A stretch of 64,000 nucleotides of DNA from Paracoccus aestuariivivens (lineage in GTDB: Bacteria; Pseudomonadota; Alphaproteobacteria; Rhodobacterales; Rhodobacteraceae). Below, one piece after another: positions 7,849-20,417 of this stretch. Within the stretch, counting starts at the first letter, position 1. Each line of letters opens with the position of its first letter. The position numbers and the translations under genes are program-made. The stretch is taken from contig NZ_WMIE01000010.1 of assembly GCF_009711225.1 (NCBI RefSeq), positions 1-64,000 on the forward strand, given 5' to 3'. The notes below the pieces were generated by a model. The model saw only the letters and a program-made list of their open reading frames with translations. It did no database searches and was not told the origin of the DNA.

Positions 7849-9267
7849 CTACAGCATCAGATCAGGCGAACGTCCGCTTTCCTCAAGTTGCCAGTTCGCG
7901 CTCCATTTGTCGCCCTGGCGGTCCAATGTCAGGTAGTTGCGTTCGGCGACATAGCGCCCTGCCTGACCGGGAATCCGGTCGATACGGATGGGTTTTCCGG
8001 CGATGGGTGCATCGCCAAGCGTGGCCAGCGCGCCAAGGAAGCGTGCCCAAAGCCTTGGCGGTGGGCGATGGGCGATGCCCGACGCGACCAGTTGATGCAG
8101 CAGGGCATTGCCCTCGAGCGGCATGACGGCCCGCGTGGCCAAATGGATTTCTCCGGAAAGAACGACGACATTCTGACCCGCGCGGCTGATCCCGATCATC
8201 AATCGCAGCACCCGTTGCCATTCGTCGCGATGCGCGTGGCTTTGCCATTGATCGCGCAGATCGTCCTCGTATTTCTGCATGCGCGGGAATGTCATCATCA
8301 GCGTTTCCAGCAGCGAAAGCCTTGGTCCCAGCAATGGAACGCTGGACATCAGGAAATACCGATCCGTTGAGGATTGGGATGGCTGGCTTTGCATGAAATC
8401 CCATCCCAGCGGCCCCATGATCTGCGTTCGTGACCGTTCCGAGCGCAGGTCGGGGGCAACGATCCGGTATCCGGGCATTTCTACCGCCCAGCCCAGATGG
8501 CGACCCTGCGGGTCTGCGAAGCGCGCTGGCAAGTCGCCATCCGTTGCCGCTGCCTGAAAGATCAGGAAGGCTTCGCGCGCTGCGCTGAATATCGTCCGCC
8601 CCACCGCGGACTGGGTCGCCCTTGGCGGTAGCGAGCCCCATCCGTCGCAGATGTCGTGGTCGTCCCATTGCATGACCGAAGGTACCCGCGCGGCAAGCCA
8701 TGCGAAATCCGGCGAGGCATACAGCGCGGCATAGCGCTGCAACAGGCGTTCGCGCAGATGGCGGTTCAGATCGTCAAGATTTTCGGGTTCGGTCTGGATA
8801 TCGCGGGGCCAGTGATCGGTCAGCGGATGCCCGTCGGTCACTTCGTCGGCATAGACCTGATCGCCGCCATGCAGAAGCAGCGCGAAAGGTCGGTCACGGT
8901 GTTCAGCGCAAAGCCGCGCCCACATGACATTGCGTTCCGAGCCTTCGCGGTCAAGATCTCCGGTTTCCTCGCCATTACAGGCGACATAGGCAAGTCGCTG
9001 ATCGTTCTCCAGATCCAGGTTCAGTGTGTAGTCCTGACCGTTCCAATGATATGTCGTCTGGCCGAACGTCACGGTAAATCGGGCACGGAACACGGTCGTG
9101 GCATCGTATTCGGCCAGCGGATGGCCGGAAACCGCTCCGGATGTTGTCGTCAGCACCGGAGGTTGCGATCCTTTTGGCAGGATGAACAGGGCGGCAAGGT
9201 GGGCCTGTTCGTCTTCGACATGATCCAGAAATAAAATCGGGCCGATGGGGGCGGCAGTGCGGGTCAT
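7849..9267 (-). CDS. PhoD-like metallophosphatase
   Basis: A 472-residue protein of the PhoD/alkaline phosphatase D type. Visible metal-site motifs are HGGDQVYADEV (133-143), MQWDDHDICDGWGS (199-212) and, near residue 380, VVLSGEIHLATR. The first 90 residues form a beta-rich N-terminal domain as in the uncharacterised PhoD-like group. There is no signal peptide, unlike the true secreted PhoD, so it is probably cytoplasmic. The substrate is unknown (phosphodiester or phosphomonoester). The start at 9267 has an AAGGAAG ribosome-binding site. It is transcribed toward the GH5-RTX gene across 179 bases. Confidence 0.83.
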   Translation of the reverse strand: MTRTAAPIGPILFLDHVEDEQAHLAALFILPKGSQPPVLTTTSGAVSGHPLAEYDATTVFRARFTVTFGQTTYHWNGQDYTLNLDLENDQRLAYVACNGEETGDLDREGSERNVMWARLCAEHRDRPFALLLHGGDQVYADEVTDGHPLTDHWPRDIQTEPENLDDLNRHLRERLLQRYAALYASPDFAWLAARVPSVMQWDDHDICDGWGSLPPRATQSAVGRTIFSAAREAFLIFQAAATDGDLPARFADPQGRHLGWAVEMPGYRIVAPDLRSERSRTQIMGPLGWDFMQSQPSQSSTDRYFLMSSVPLLGPRLSLLETLMMTFPRMQKYEDDLRDQWQSHAHRDEWQRVLRLMIGISRAGQNVVVLSGEIHLATRAVMPLEGNALLHQLVASGIAHRPPPRLWARFLGALATLGDAPIAGKPIRIDRIPGQAGRYVAERNYLTLDRQGDKWSANWQLEESGRSPDLML

Positions 9268-9657
9268 GTCTTCCTTCCAAATCTGCGTTTGCCGGAGCGG
9301 TGTCCGTCATAAGACCCCGCCCGCCATGTCATCGCGGCAAGATCAGGGTGGTCGGACATGTAAGCCGGATTGGCGCCAGCGCAACTGCAAGCGGCATACC
9401 TATCGGGCTGACCAGTTGCTCGGGCAGGCGAAACCAGACCGGCGACCGGTTTTGCGGCATTGCGGCTGGAATGGAGGCGCCCGAAGCACGCCATTCTTGA
9501 CCGGTCGGAAATCGGGACCTACCATCGGCATGTCTGAAACAGGTCAGGCTCGGGAAGGTTGGCCCGGCCCCCGGAAACGGGTCCTTCCGTTGCGTCGCAG
9601 CGGCCCAAGACTATCAGGGCGCAAGCATAGTGCGGGTGCCGATAGGAGGGTTTGGAC
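9268..9657. other. 390-base intergenic region between divergent genes
   Basis: No convincing gene is visible here. The region separates the leftward PhoD-like gene from the rightward VOC gene and should hold both promoters. An imperfect hairpin-forming run lies around 9555-9590 (GGAAGG...CCTTCC). Short reading frames on both strands have no ribosome-binding site or recognisable sequence. Confidence 0.5.
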
Positions 9658-10083
9658 ATGAAGCCTGCCATTTCAGTTCTGACGCTTGGTGTCAGCGACC
9701 TTACGCAATCCTTGGCATTCTATCGCGATGGGCTTGGACTGCCGACAGAAGGGATCATCGGGCGCGAATTCGAACATGGCGCGGTCGCCTTCTTCGCGCT
9801 TTCCGGTGGTTTGAAACTGGCGATCTGGGCGCAGGACGACATCGCGCATGACACGGGATTGCCGAAAACCTCGGCCTGTCCGACCGCATTTACCATCGGG
9901 CATAATGTCATGCATCGGGGCGAGGTGGACGATGTGATGGCCACCGCCGAACGTGCCGGAGCCGAAATCGTCAAGAACCCTCAAGACACGTTTTACGGTG
10001 GATATGCGGGGTACTTCCGCGATCCGGACGGCCATCTTTGGGAGATCGTGTGGAATCCGGCCATGCTGCCCGACGATGTCTGA
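9658..10083 (+). CDS. VOC-family (glyoxalase/dioxygenase fold) protein
   Basis: A 141-residue single-unit vicinal-oxygen-chelate protein with two beta-alpha-beta-beta-beta modules. It begins MKPAISVLTLGVSDLTQSLA, the usual first module. The second module ends FRDPDGHLWEIVWNP, containing the conserved D-P-D-G-x-x-W-E metal Glu. There are no clues to the substrate. The ATG at 9658 follows an AGGAGGG site at the right distance; a TTG two codons earlier is a poorer start. It is convergent with the esterase-like gene, with a hairpin between them. Confidence 0.88.
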   Translation: MKPAISVLTLGVSDLTQSLAFYRDGLGLPTEGIIGREFEHGAVAFFALSGGLKLAIWAQDDIAHDTGLPKTSACPTAFTIGHNVMHRGEVDDVMATAERAGAEIVKNPQDTFYGGYAGYFRDPDGHLWEIVWNPAMLPDDV

Positions 10084-10104
10084 GCATTGGTGCGCCATTG
10101 GAAA

Positions 10105-10126
10105 AGGGGCACGTTCTGGTGCCCCT
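10105..10126. terminator. Hairpin between convergent genes
   Basis: AGGGGCAC and GTGCCCCT form a perfect 8-base stem with a 6-base loop, in the 64-base gap between the VOC gene and the leftward esterase-like gene. A run of A before the stem gives a short U-tract when read leftward; the rightward side is pyrimidine-rich. It probably serves both genes. Confidence 0.65.
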
Positions 10127-10147
10127 CTGAACTTCCTTTCCTGCGAC

Positions 10148-11491
10148 CTATTTTGCCGCCAGAAGCTCCGGAACGGACAGCAGGATAAATTCGTTATTCG
10201 CGGCCTTGCCGATCTCGCGTCCACCCGAATATGGCAGGTTATTGTCATTGGCGACCATGATATGCGTGTCGTCTACCCGCGCCACGTCCTCGATGGTGAA
10301 GAAGGGGAAGGTGAAGTTGCCCTCGACGGGTTTCATTCCTTCCAGCGCCTTGCCCTCGGGGTCGGCAATGTCCAGCAGATCGATATGCCCGATCCGGCGG
10401 ATGTAGCCTTCGGCGTCGATGCTTGAGGTGTCGACCAGTACGATGTTCTTCACCTTCGCGGGCTGCGGGTAACATTGCGACTGGTCTTTTGCGTCGGTCG
10501 CGCAGGCGTGTCGGGCATCGCCCTCGCCATTGTCGCGCTCGATGACCAACGCGCGGGTTTCGTCGATGAAGTTGAAATCGCCGATCGCTGTCGCGCCTTC
10601 GGCCAAATGGAAGCGGTAGCTGTCACCGGTCCAATCGGCCTTGGCAGTGTCAAAGGTCATCACGCGCAGGAAATTGCCCTCTGGTTGACCAGCCTCGGCC
10701 AGCAGGGGCTTTTCCAGCATGCCCCATAGCAGGTTGCTGCCCGGTTGCAGTGCCATGCCCTCGTAGCCGCCAGAGCGCTGAACCTGGAATTGTTTGCCCG
10801 GCTGGGCCGGAACGACGACTCCGGCGGTATCGGGGCCGTTCAGTACCTTGCCGTCCAGCTTTGTCTGATGCACCGAGACGATCTTGCCATCCCGGGCGAC
10901 CCGCAGAATGTAGGGGCCGAACTCGTCGCCGATCCAGATCTCGCCGTCGAGATATTGGATGCTTTCGGGATCGAAATCCGCACCGGTCAGATGGCGGCTG
11001 TCGGTTGCCTCGTTGGCGATACGGAACGGAACCTTGTGGTCGGGATCGCGCAGGAAGACCGTTTCATGACGGATGACTTGACCCGTGGCAAAGTCGGGTA
11101 GCATGCGGTGGAAGAACAGCATCGCATCGGGGCTGTTGATCTTCGAGCCAAAGCCGTTATCCGTCAGCGTGAACCAACTGCCATCCTCGTCGCGGTTCAT
11201 TGCAAAGCCGGACATTCCCTGCACGGGTTGGCCAAGGAACGGTACCGAGATTCCCGTTTTGTGGCTGCCATAGGTCTTGCCGACATCACCTTCGACCGAC
11301 ATCGGGGCGTCGTTGCGTTGCGGGCCCGTGAACTTGCCCGATACCCACAAATCCCGAGGAGCGTCCTGCGGCGGCGTAATCATGGTGAAGGCGGGCAGGA
11401 AGGCATGGCCGGCCAATGTCGCGGGGAATGTATCTTCGGCCAAAGCGGGCGAGGCCAGAACACAGGCAAGAAGGGCAGGGGAGAAACGCAT
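10148..11491 (-). CDS. Secreted esterase-like phytase-family protein
   Basis: A 447-residue exported protein. The N-terminus MRFSPALLACVLASPALAED is a classic Sec signal with an A-L-A cleavage site. The body matches the 'esterase-like activity of phytase' beta-propeller family: GMSGFAMNRDEDGSWFTLTDNG, then TGADFDPESIQYLDGEIWIG DEFGP and YEGMALQPGSNLLWGMLE, ending in a segment FTIEDVARVDDTHIMVANDNN. Family members hydrolyse phytate or related esters in the periplasm, but direct assays are few. It is probably monocistronic and opposed by the VOC gene. Confidence 0.82.
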   Translation of the reverse strand: MRFSPALLACVLASPALAEDTFPATLAGHAFLPAFTMITPPQDAPRDLWVSGKFTGPQRNDAPMSVEGDVGKTYGSHKTGISVPFLGQPVQGMSGFAMNRDEDGSWFTLTDNGFGSKINSPDAMLFFHRMLPDFATGQVIRHETVFLRDPDHKVPFRIANEATDSRHLTGADFDPESIQYLDGEIWIGDEFGPYILRVARDGKIVSVHQTKLDGKVLNGPDTAGVVVPAQPGKQFQVQRSGGYEGMALQPGSNLLWGMLEKPLLAEAGQPEGNFLRVMTFDTAKADWTGDSYRFHLAEGATAIGDFNFIDETRALVIERDNGEGDARHACATDAKDQSQCYPQPAKVKNIVLVDTSSIDAEGYIRRIGHIDLLDIADPEGKALEGMKPVEGNFTFPFFTIEDVARVDDTHIMVANDNNLPYSGGREIGKAANNEFILLSVPELLAAK

Positions 11492-11615
11492 GATCTATCC
11501 TTTGGGAAATTCATCCTGCTTCTGCTAAAGGTCGGAAATGACAAGCATGCTGCGAGTTGATGGCATGCGCGTGACAGCTATGCGGACCCGCGAACTTTGC
11601 GCGGTGCCGGATTTG

Positions 11616-13016
11616 CTACTTGATCTGGTAGGGCACCGTCATCCGTTGATGATGATCGACACCGATACGGCCCTTGATCGGGGGCCATGCCCGTATCGGA
11701 CAATTGGCGCGCTCGCAGATGCGACACGAGACGCCGATCGGGTCGTATTGGACCGAAGGCGTATCCAGCAGATCGTCGGCATAAACGAAGGCTTCCGCGT
11801 TGCTGGTCTCGCAGCCGAATGCCAGGGCATAGGTGGTTTCCTGACCGCGGAACCCGCCCAGTCGCTTTGAAACCTGCAGCGCCAGCGACAGGTACTGCCC
11901 GCCATCCGGAGTTTCTGCCATTTGCCGGATGATCCGGCCCTGCGCCTCGAAAGCCTGATGCACGTTCCAGACCGGACAGGCCGCGCCGAAACGGGCGAAT
12001 TGCAATTTGGTTGCGCTGTGCCGTTTGGTGATGTTGCCAGCCCGGTCAACCCGGGCAAAGAACATCGGGATTCCCTTGCGCCCGGGTCGTTGAAGCGTCG
12101 ACAGGCGATGGCAGACCTGTTCGATCGAGGCGTTGAACTGCAATGCAAGCAATTCGACGTCGTGCCTGAGCTTTCGCGCTGCATCGGCAAATTCGCCGTA
12201 GGGCATCAGCAAAGCGCCAGCGAAATAGTTGTGCAGCCCGATCTTGCAGATCTCGTTGGCTTCGGGGGTGCGGAATCCGGCGGCGGCGCTGATCCGGTCG
12301 ATGGTATCGCCCGCCTCGACCTGCGCCAGTTGCACGGCCATCTGGAACTGCTGGGTTTGCGCGGGCGCATATTTGTTCAGATGCAGCGTCGATGAGCGCG
12401 CGTCGAAGCGGCGCAGCGCGACTTCGTTTTCCTGATATCTGACGCTGATCCGGTGCTGCTGTTCAAGCTTGCGTCGTAGCGCGCCTAGAGGATCTTCGGG
12501 CAGTCCCATCTCGGTGGCCAACTGTTCTGCGGCAAGGTCTAGATCGTGGATGTAATTGTCGACGAAGTGGAAGTAGTCCCTGACCTCCTCATAGGGAGTG
12601 GCTTCCGACATGCCGCGGGCGAGTTCCTGATCGATGTCGGCTAATCGCTCGGTGCTGCGGCGATAGGCCTGATGGGCAAGGATCAGGGCATGTGCCACAC
12701 TGGGCGCGTTCTGCACCACCAGTTTCAGATCCTGAGCCGTCGGGGACAGGCTTTCGAACAACGGGTCGGTGAGTGCCTCCGAGAAGGCCGATAGCAGCCG
12801 GTCGCCTTCACCGCCCGCGATCTCCGAAACCTTCAGTTGGAACTTGTCGACCAGCGCCAGAAGCACCGTGGCCGAGACGGGGCGGTTATTGCTTTCGATC
12901 TGGTTCAAATAGCTGGTCGAGATGCCAAGCCGTTCCGCGAATTGCGATTGGTTCCAATTGCGCGAAACCCGAAGCTCGCGCACAGTCTTACCTATAAAGA
13001 GCTTTCCATTTGCCAT
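11616..13016 (-). CDS. pccR: ScfR-family regulator PccR
   Basis: A 466-residue regulator with an N-terminal HTH-XRE domain (about 8-65, SQFAERLGISTSYLNQIES) and the long C-terminal acyl-CoA-sensing region of the short-chain fatty acyl-CoA regulator (ScfR) family, including the IrrE-like central part and a Cys-rich end (CRICERANCPIRAWPP). In Rhodobacter sphaeroides the orthologue PccR activates propionyl-CoA carboxylase genes. Here it diverges from pccB with 112 bases between start codons, exactly the arrangement expected. TTTGCAAA-type sites abut its start codon. Confidence 0.92.
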   Translation of the reverse strand: MANGKLFIGKTVRELRVSRNWNQSQFAERLGISTSYLNQIESNNRPVSATVLLALVDKFQLKVSEIAGGEGDRLLSAFSEALTDPLFESLSPTAQDLKLVVQNAPSVAHALILAHQAYRRSTERLADIDQELARGMSEATPYEEVRDYFHFVDNYIHDLDLAAEQLATEMGLPEDPLGALRRKLEQQHRISVRYQENEVALRRFDARSSTLHLNKYAPAQTQQFQMAVQLAQVEAGDTIDRISAAAGFRTPEANEICKIGLHNYFAGALLMPYGEFADAARKLRHDVELLALQFNASIEQVCHRLSTLQRPGRKGIPMFFARVDRAGNITKRHSATKLQFARFGAACPVWNVHQAFEAQGRIIRQMAETPDGGQYLSLALQVSKRLGGFRGQETTYALAFGCETSNAEAFVYADDLLDTPSVQYDPIGVSCRICERANCPIRAWPPIKGRIGVDHHQRMTVPYQIK

Positions 13017-13054
13017 TTTGCAAATTCACAATTTCATATCCATAATTTTGTAAA
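13009..13054. promoter_or_regulatory. TTTGCAAA-type PccR/ScfR operator elements
   Basis: The pccR-pccB intergenic region holds TTTGCAAA (13017-13024), directly adjoining the pccR start codon, with a degenerate TTTGCCAT (13009-13016) beside it and TTTGTAAA at 13047-13054. Known ScfR proteins, including PccR, bind TTTGCAAA-like repeats. The spacing here differs from the paired repeat I remember for R. sphaeroides, so the exact operator layout is inferred. The position allows control of both pccR and pccB. Confidence 0.7.
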
Positions 13055-13128
13055 TTCCCTTGTATACATGTTCAACTCTTTTTGCCGCAAGGCTCAGTTC
13101 TTAGGATTCCCCGTGAAGGAGAGGACCA

Positions 13129-14661
13129 ATGGATCGAATTCTTGAGCAACTGGAGCAGCGGCGCGGCGAAGCGCGGCTGGGCGGCGGCACGAAACGGATC
13201 GCGGCGCAGCACGCCAAGGGCAAGCTGACCGCGCGCGAGCGGATCGAGGTGCTGCTGGACGAGGGCTCCTTCGAGGAGTTCGACATGTATGTCACCCATC
13301 GCGCCACGGATTTCGGCATGGGCCAGCAGAAGGTCGCGGGCGATGGCGTCGTCACCGGCTGGGGCACGATCAACGGCCGTCAGGTCTATGTGTTTTCGCA
13401 GGATTTCACCGTTCTGGGCGGATCTCTGTCGGAAACCCACGCGCAAAAGATCTGCAAGATCATGGACATGGCCGTTCGCGTCGGCGCACCGGTGATCGGC
13501 CTGAACGATTCCGGCGGCGCGCGCATTCAGGAAGGCGTCGCCAGCCTTGCCGGTTATGCCGAGGTCTTCCGCCGCAATGCCGAGGCCTCGGGCGTGATCC
13601 CGCAGATCTCGGTCATCATGGGGCCTTGCGCGGGCGGCGCGGTCTATTCGCCGGCCATGACCGATTTCATCTTCATGGTGCGCGATTCCTCCTACATGTT
13701 CGTGACCGGCCCGGACGTGACCAAGACCGTCACGAATGAGATCGTCAGTGCCGAGGAACTGGGCGGCGCGCGCACCCATACGCAGAAATCCTCGGTCGCG
13801 GATGCGGCTTATGAAAACGACATCGAGGCGCTGGAAGCGGTGCGCCAGCTGTTCGATTTCCTGCCGCTGAACAACCGCGACAAGGCCCCGACCCGCCCGA
13901 CGCATGACGATCCCACCCGGATCGAGGCCCGGCTGGACAGCCTGATCCCCGACAGCGCCAACAAGCCCTATGACATGAAGGAACTGATCCTCGCGCTGGC
14001 CGATGAGGGGGATTTCTTCGAGATTCAGGAAGCCTTTGCCCGCAATATCATCACCGGCTTTATCCGGCTTGAGGGGCAGACCGTGGGCGTCGTCGCGAAC
14101 CAGCCGATGGTGCTGGCGGGCTGTCTGGATATCGACAGTTCGCGCAAGGCCGCGCGTTTCGTGCGTTTCTGCGACGCGTTCTCGATCCCGCTGCTGACGC
14201 TGGTCGATGTGCCGGGCTTCCTGCCGGGCACGGCGCAGGAATATGGCGGCGTCATCAAGCATGGCGCGAAGCTGCTTTTCGCCTATTCAGAGGCGACCGT
14301 GCCGATGGTCACGCTGATCACCCGCAAGGCCTATGGCGGGGCCTATGACGTCATGGCCTCGAAGCATATCGGGGCGGATATCAACTATGCTTGGCCCACC
14401 GCCGAGATCGCCGTGATGGGCGCGAAGGGCGCGACCGAGATCATCTACCGCTCGGAACTGGGCGACCCCGAAAAGATCGCCGCCCGCACCGCCGAATATG
14501 AGGAACGCTTCGCCAATCCCTTCGTCGCCGCCGAGCGCGGCTTCATCGACGAGGTGATCATGCCGCATTCCTCGCGCCGCCGGATCGCCCGCGCCTTTGC
14601 CTCGCTCCGGGGCAAGCAGGTCACGACCCATTGGAAAAAACACGACACGATTCCGCTGTGA
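13129..14661 (+). CDS. pccB: Propionyl-CoA carboxylase beta chain (carboxyltransferase)
   Basis: The 510-residue carboxyltransferase subunit of propionyl-CoA carboxylase, which transfers CO2 from carboxybiotin to propionyl-CoA to give (S)-methylmalonyl-CoA. Two crotonase-like halves are clear: the N-half oxyanion region [20 protein letters not shown] and [12 protein letters not shown], and the C-half [23 protein letters not shown] with [14 protein letters not shown]. Length is as expected. GGAGAGGA precedes the ATG. It is the first gene of the rightward operon; pccA starts 14 bases after its stop. Third codon positions are strongly G/C, a sign of high expression. Confidence 0.97.
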   Translation: MDRILEQLEQRRGEARLGGGTKRIAAQHAKGKLTARERIEVLLDEGSFEEFDMYVTHRATDFGMGQQKVAGDGVVTGWGTINGRQVYVFSQDFTVLGGSLSETHAQKICKIMDMAVRVGAPVIGLNDSGGARIQEGVASLAGYAEVFRRNAEASGVIPQISVIMGPCAGGAVYSPAMTDFIFMVRDSSYMFVTGPDVTKTVTNEIVSAEELGGARTHTQKSSVADAAYENDIEALEAVRQLFDFLPLNNRDKAPTRPTHDDPTRIEARLDSLIPDSANKPYDMKELILALADEGDFFEIQEAFARNIITGFIRLEGQTVGVVANQPMVLAGCLDIDSSRKAARFVRFCDAFSIPLLTLVDVPGFLPGTAQEYGGVIKHGAKLLFAYSEATVPMVTLITRKAYGGAYDVMASKHIGADINYAWPTAEIAVMGAKGATEIIYRSELGDPEKIAARTAEYEERFANPFVAAERGFIDEVIMPHSSRRRIARAFASLRGKQVTTHWKKHDTIPL

Positions 14662-14675
14662 GAGCAGGGCAGACC

Positions 14676-16673
<1,998 letters not shown>

Positions 16674-16688
16674 GACGGGAAGCAGGCC

Positions 16689-18824
<2,136 letters not shown>

Positions 18825-18832
18825 GGACTATC

Positions 18833-19237
18833 ATGATAAAGCGCGTCAACCACATCGCCATTGCGGTTCCCGATCTGGAACTCGCCGCCGAGACGTATCG
18901 CCGCCTTGGCGTTACCGTCTCGGAGCCACAGGTCTTGCCCGAACATGGGGTTCGTGTCGTTTTCCTTGAATTCGAGAATGTGAAGCTGGAACTGATCGAG
19001 ACCTATGGCGAGAAATCTCCGGTCGCCAGTTTCATGCGGAAAAACCCGTCGGGCGGCATCCATCATGTCTGCTTCGATGTCGAGGATCTGCAATCTACAT
19101 CCGAGACGTTGAAGGACGCGGGCATCCGGGTACTTGGCGATGGGCCACCCAAAATCGGCGCGCATGGCAATCCGGTCCTGTTTGCCCATCCCGCGGATCT
19201 GTTCGGCGTGCTGACCGAATTCGAGGAACCGCGCTGA
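18833..19237 (+). CDS. mce: Methylmalonyl-CoA epimerase
   Basis: A 134-residue VOC-fold enzyme that interconverts (S)- and (R)-methylmalonyl-CoA, the step between carboxylase and mutase. It begins KRVNHIAIAVPDLELAAETY with the first metal His, has KLELIETYG with the Glu strand, SGGIHHVCFDVEDL with the second His and ends LFGVLTEFEEP with the last Glu. Length fits. It starts 8 bases after the scpA stop, completing the propionyl-CoA to succinyl-CoA pathway inside one operon. Confidence 0.95.
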   Translation: MIKRVNHIAIAVPDLELAAETYRRLGVTVSEPQVLPEHGVRVVFLEFENVKLELIETYGEKSPVASFMRKNPSGGIHHVCFDVEDLQSTSETLKDAGIRVLGDGPPKIGAHGNPVLFAHPADLFGVLTEFEEPR

Positions 19238-19248
19238 GTTGGCCGATG

Positions 19249-19284
19249 CGCCGCGTTCCGTGTCGCAATGAACGGAACGCGGCG
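19249..19284. terminator. Strong hairpin ending the pcc operon
   Basis: GCCGCGTTCCGT (19250-19261) and ACGGAACGCGGC (19272-19283) are perfect 12-base arms around a 10-base loop; an outer C-G pair makes 13. It lies 12 bases after the mce stop and just before the end of the convergent reductase gene, so it can stop both. The U-tract is weak. Confidence 0.75.
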
Positions 19285-19292
19285 TTCATCCT

Positions 19293-20171
19293 TCAGGTCT
19301 TAGCAATCAACCCGTCCAGCGCGGCCCGCTGTTGCGGTGAGAACTCAAGGCTGGCCGCAGAGATATTGTCGCGCAGGTGTCCACGCGATGACGTGCCGGG
19401 AATGACCAGAATATTCGGGCTGCGTGCCAGCAGCCATGCAAGTGCAACCTGTTGCGGACTGGTTGCCATCTCGGCAGCGATTGCGTTCAATCCAGCCGAT
19501 TGCAGCGGAGAGAAACCGCCAAGCGGGAAATAGGGCACATACGCAATGCCGTCATGTGCCAGCGCGTCGATCATCACGTCATCGGCCCGATGGACAAGGT
19601 TGTAATGGTTCTGGACGCAGACCACCGGCGCGATGTCGCGGGCGGTGGCGATCTGTGCCTCGGTCACGGTACTGATGCCGATATGGGCAAGTAGCCCCTG
19701 ATCTTGCAAATCGCGCATGACCCGCATCGGGGCCGCGATGTCATCCTCGGGGCCTTCCATGCGAAGGTTGACGATCGGCATCCGGTCCAACCCGAGCCGT
19801 TCCAGATTTTGCTCGACTGAGCGGCGCAGGAAGTCGGGGCTGCGATCCAGTATCCAGTCCCCCTTGTCGTCCCGCCATGCGCCGATCTTGGTCACAAGAA
19901 CCAGATCAGACGGGTAGGGATACAGCGCCTGCCGGATGATGCGGTTGGTGTGATAGGGACCGTAATAATCGCTGGTATCGATATGGTTGATTCCCAGTGC
20001 GATTGCTTCGCGCAAGACGGCGCGGGCTTCGTCCTCGTCCTTTGGTGGACCGAAAACATGCGGACCGGCAAGCTGCATCGCGCCGTATCCCATGCGGTTC
20101 ACGGTCAGTTTTGTGCCCGTAAACGTGAACTGGCCAGCCGCCGCTGCCATGAAAGGCTCGGATTGCGTCAT
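19293..20171 (-). CDS. ydbC: Aldo/keto reductase, YdbC (PdxI)-like
   Basis: A 292-residue NADPH-dependent aldo/keto reductase. The start of the fold, GTKLTVNRMGYGAMQLAGPH, then FGPPKDEDEARAVLREAIAL, HIDTSDYYGP (catalytic Asp and Tyr), LVTKIGAW (catalytic Lys) and HRADDVMIDALAHDGIAYVP match what I recall of E. coli YdbC closely along the full length. YdbC is reported as a pyridoxal reductase. That role here is inferred from resemblance. The ATG at 20171 begins the conserved part; the longer frame upstream has no support. Confidence 0.88.
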   Translation of the reverse strand: MTQSEPFMAAAAGQFTFTGTKLTVNRMGYGAMQLAGPHVFGPPKDEDEARAVLREAIALGINHIDTSDYYGPYHTNRIIRQALYPYPSDLVLVTKIGAWRDDKGDWILDRSPDFLRRSVEQNLERLGLDRMPIVNLRMEGPEDDIAAPMRVMRDLQDQGLLAHIGISTVTEAQIATARDIAPVVCVQNHYNLVHRADDVMIDALAHDGIAYVPYFPLGGFSPLQSAGLNAIAAEMATSPQQVALAWLLARSPNILVIPGTSSRGHLRDNISAASLEFSPQQRAALDGLIAKT

Positions 20172-20313
20172 CGTGGGTTCCGTTTCCTGTAATCCTGAGA
20201 AAGCCAATCTGGCATTGCGGAAGCGATTTGATAATCCGGCCAATGCCGAATGGCGTGACCGGTCTGCCCGTCGATCCGCTATCCGCATCGCCTGAAGGCC
20301 TTTCAGTCAAGCA

Positions 20314-20349
20314 AGCTTGGTGGCCCGTTTTCGACAGAGCTACCAAGCT
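20314..20349 (+). terminator. Hairpin with U-tract in the brnQ-ydbC gap
   Basis: AGCTTGGT (20314-20321) pairs with ACCAAGCT (20342-20349); inner G-U and G-C pairs extend the stem to about 11 bases around a 14-base loop. ATTTTT follows on the plus strand, which is the form of a rightward intrinsic terminator. Yet both neighbours, brnQ and ydbC, read leftward. Either it ends brnQ in the weak-U-tract style of alphaproteobacteria, or it ends an unannotated rightward transcript. Confidence 0.5.
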
Positions 20350-20417
20350 ATTTTTCGAACCGCCGGAGGCTGCCGTCACCCCTTACGATACGTGACAGCC
20401 TGTGATGCGGATGCTGA

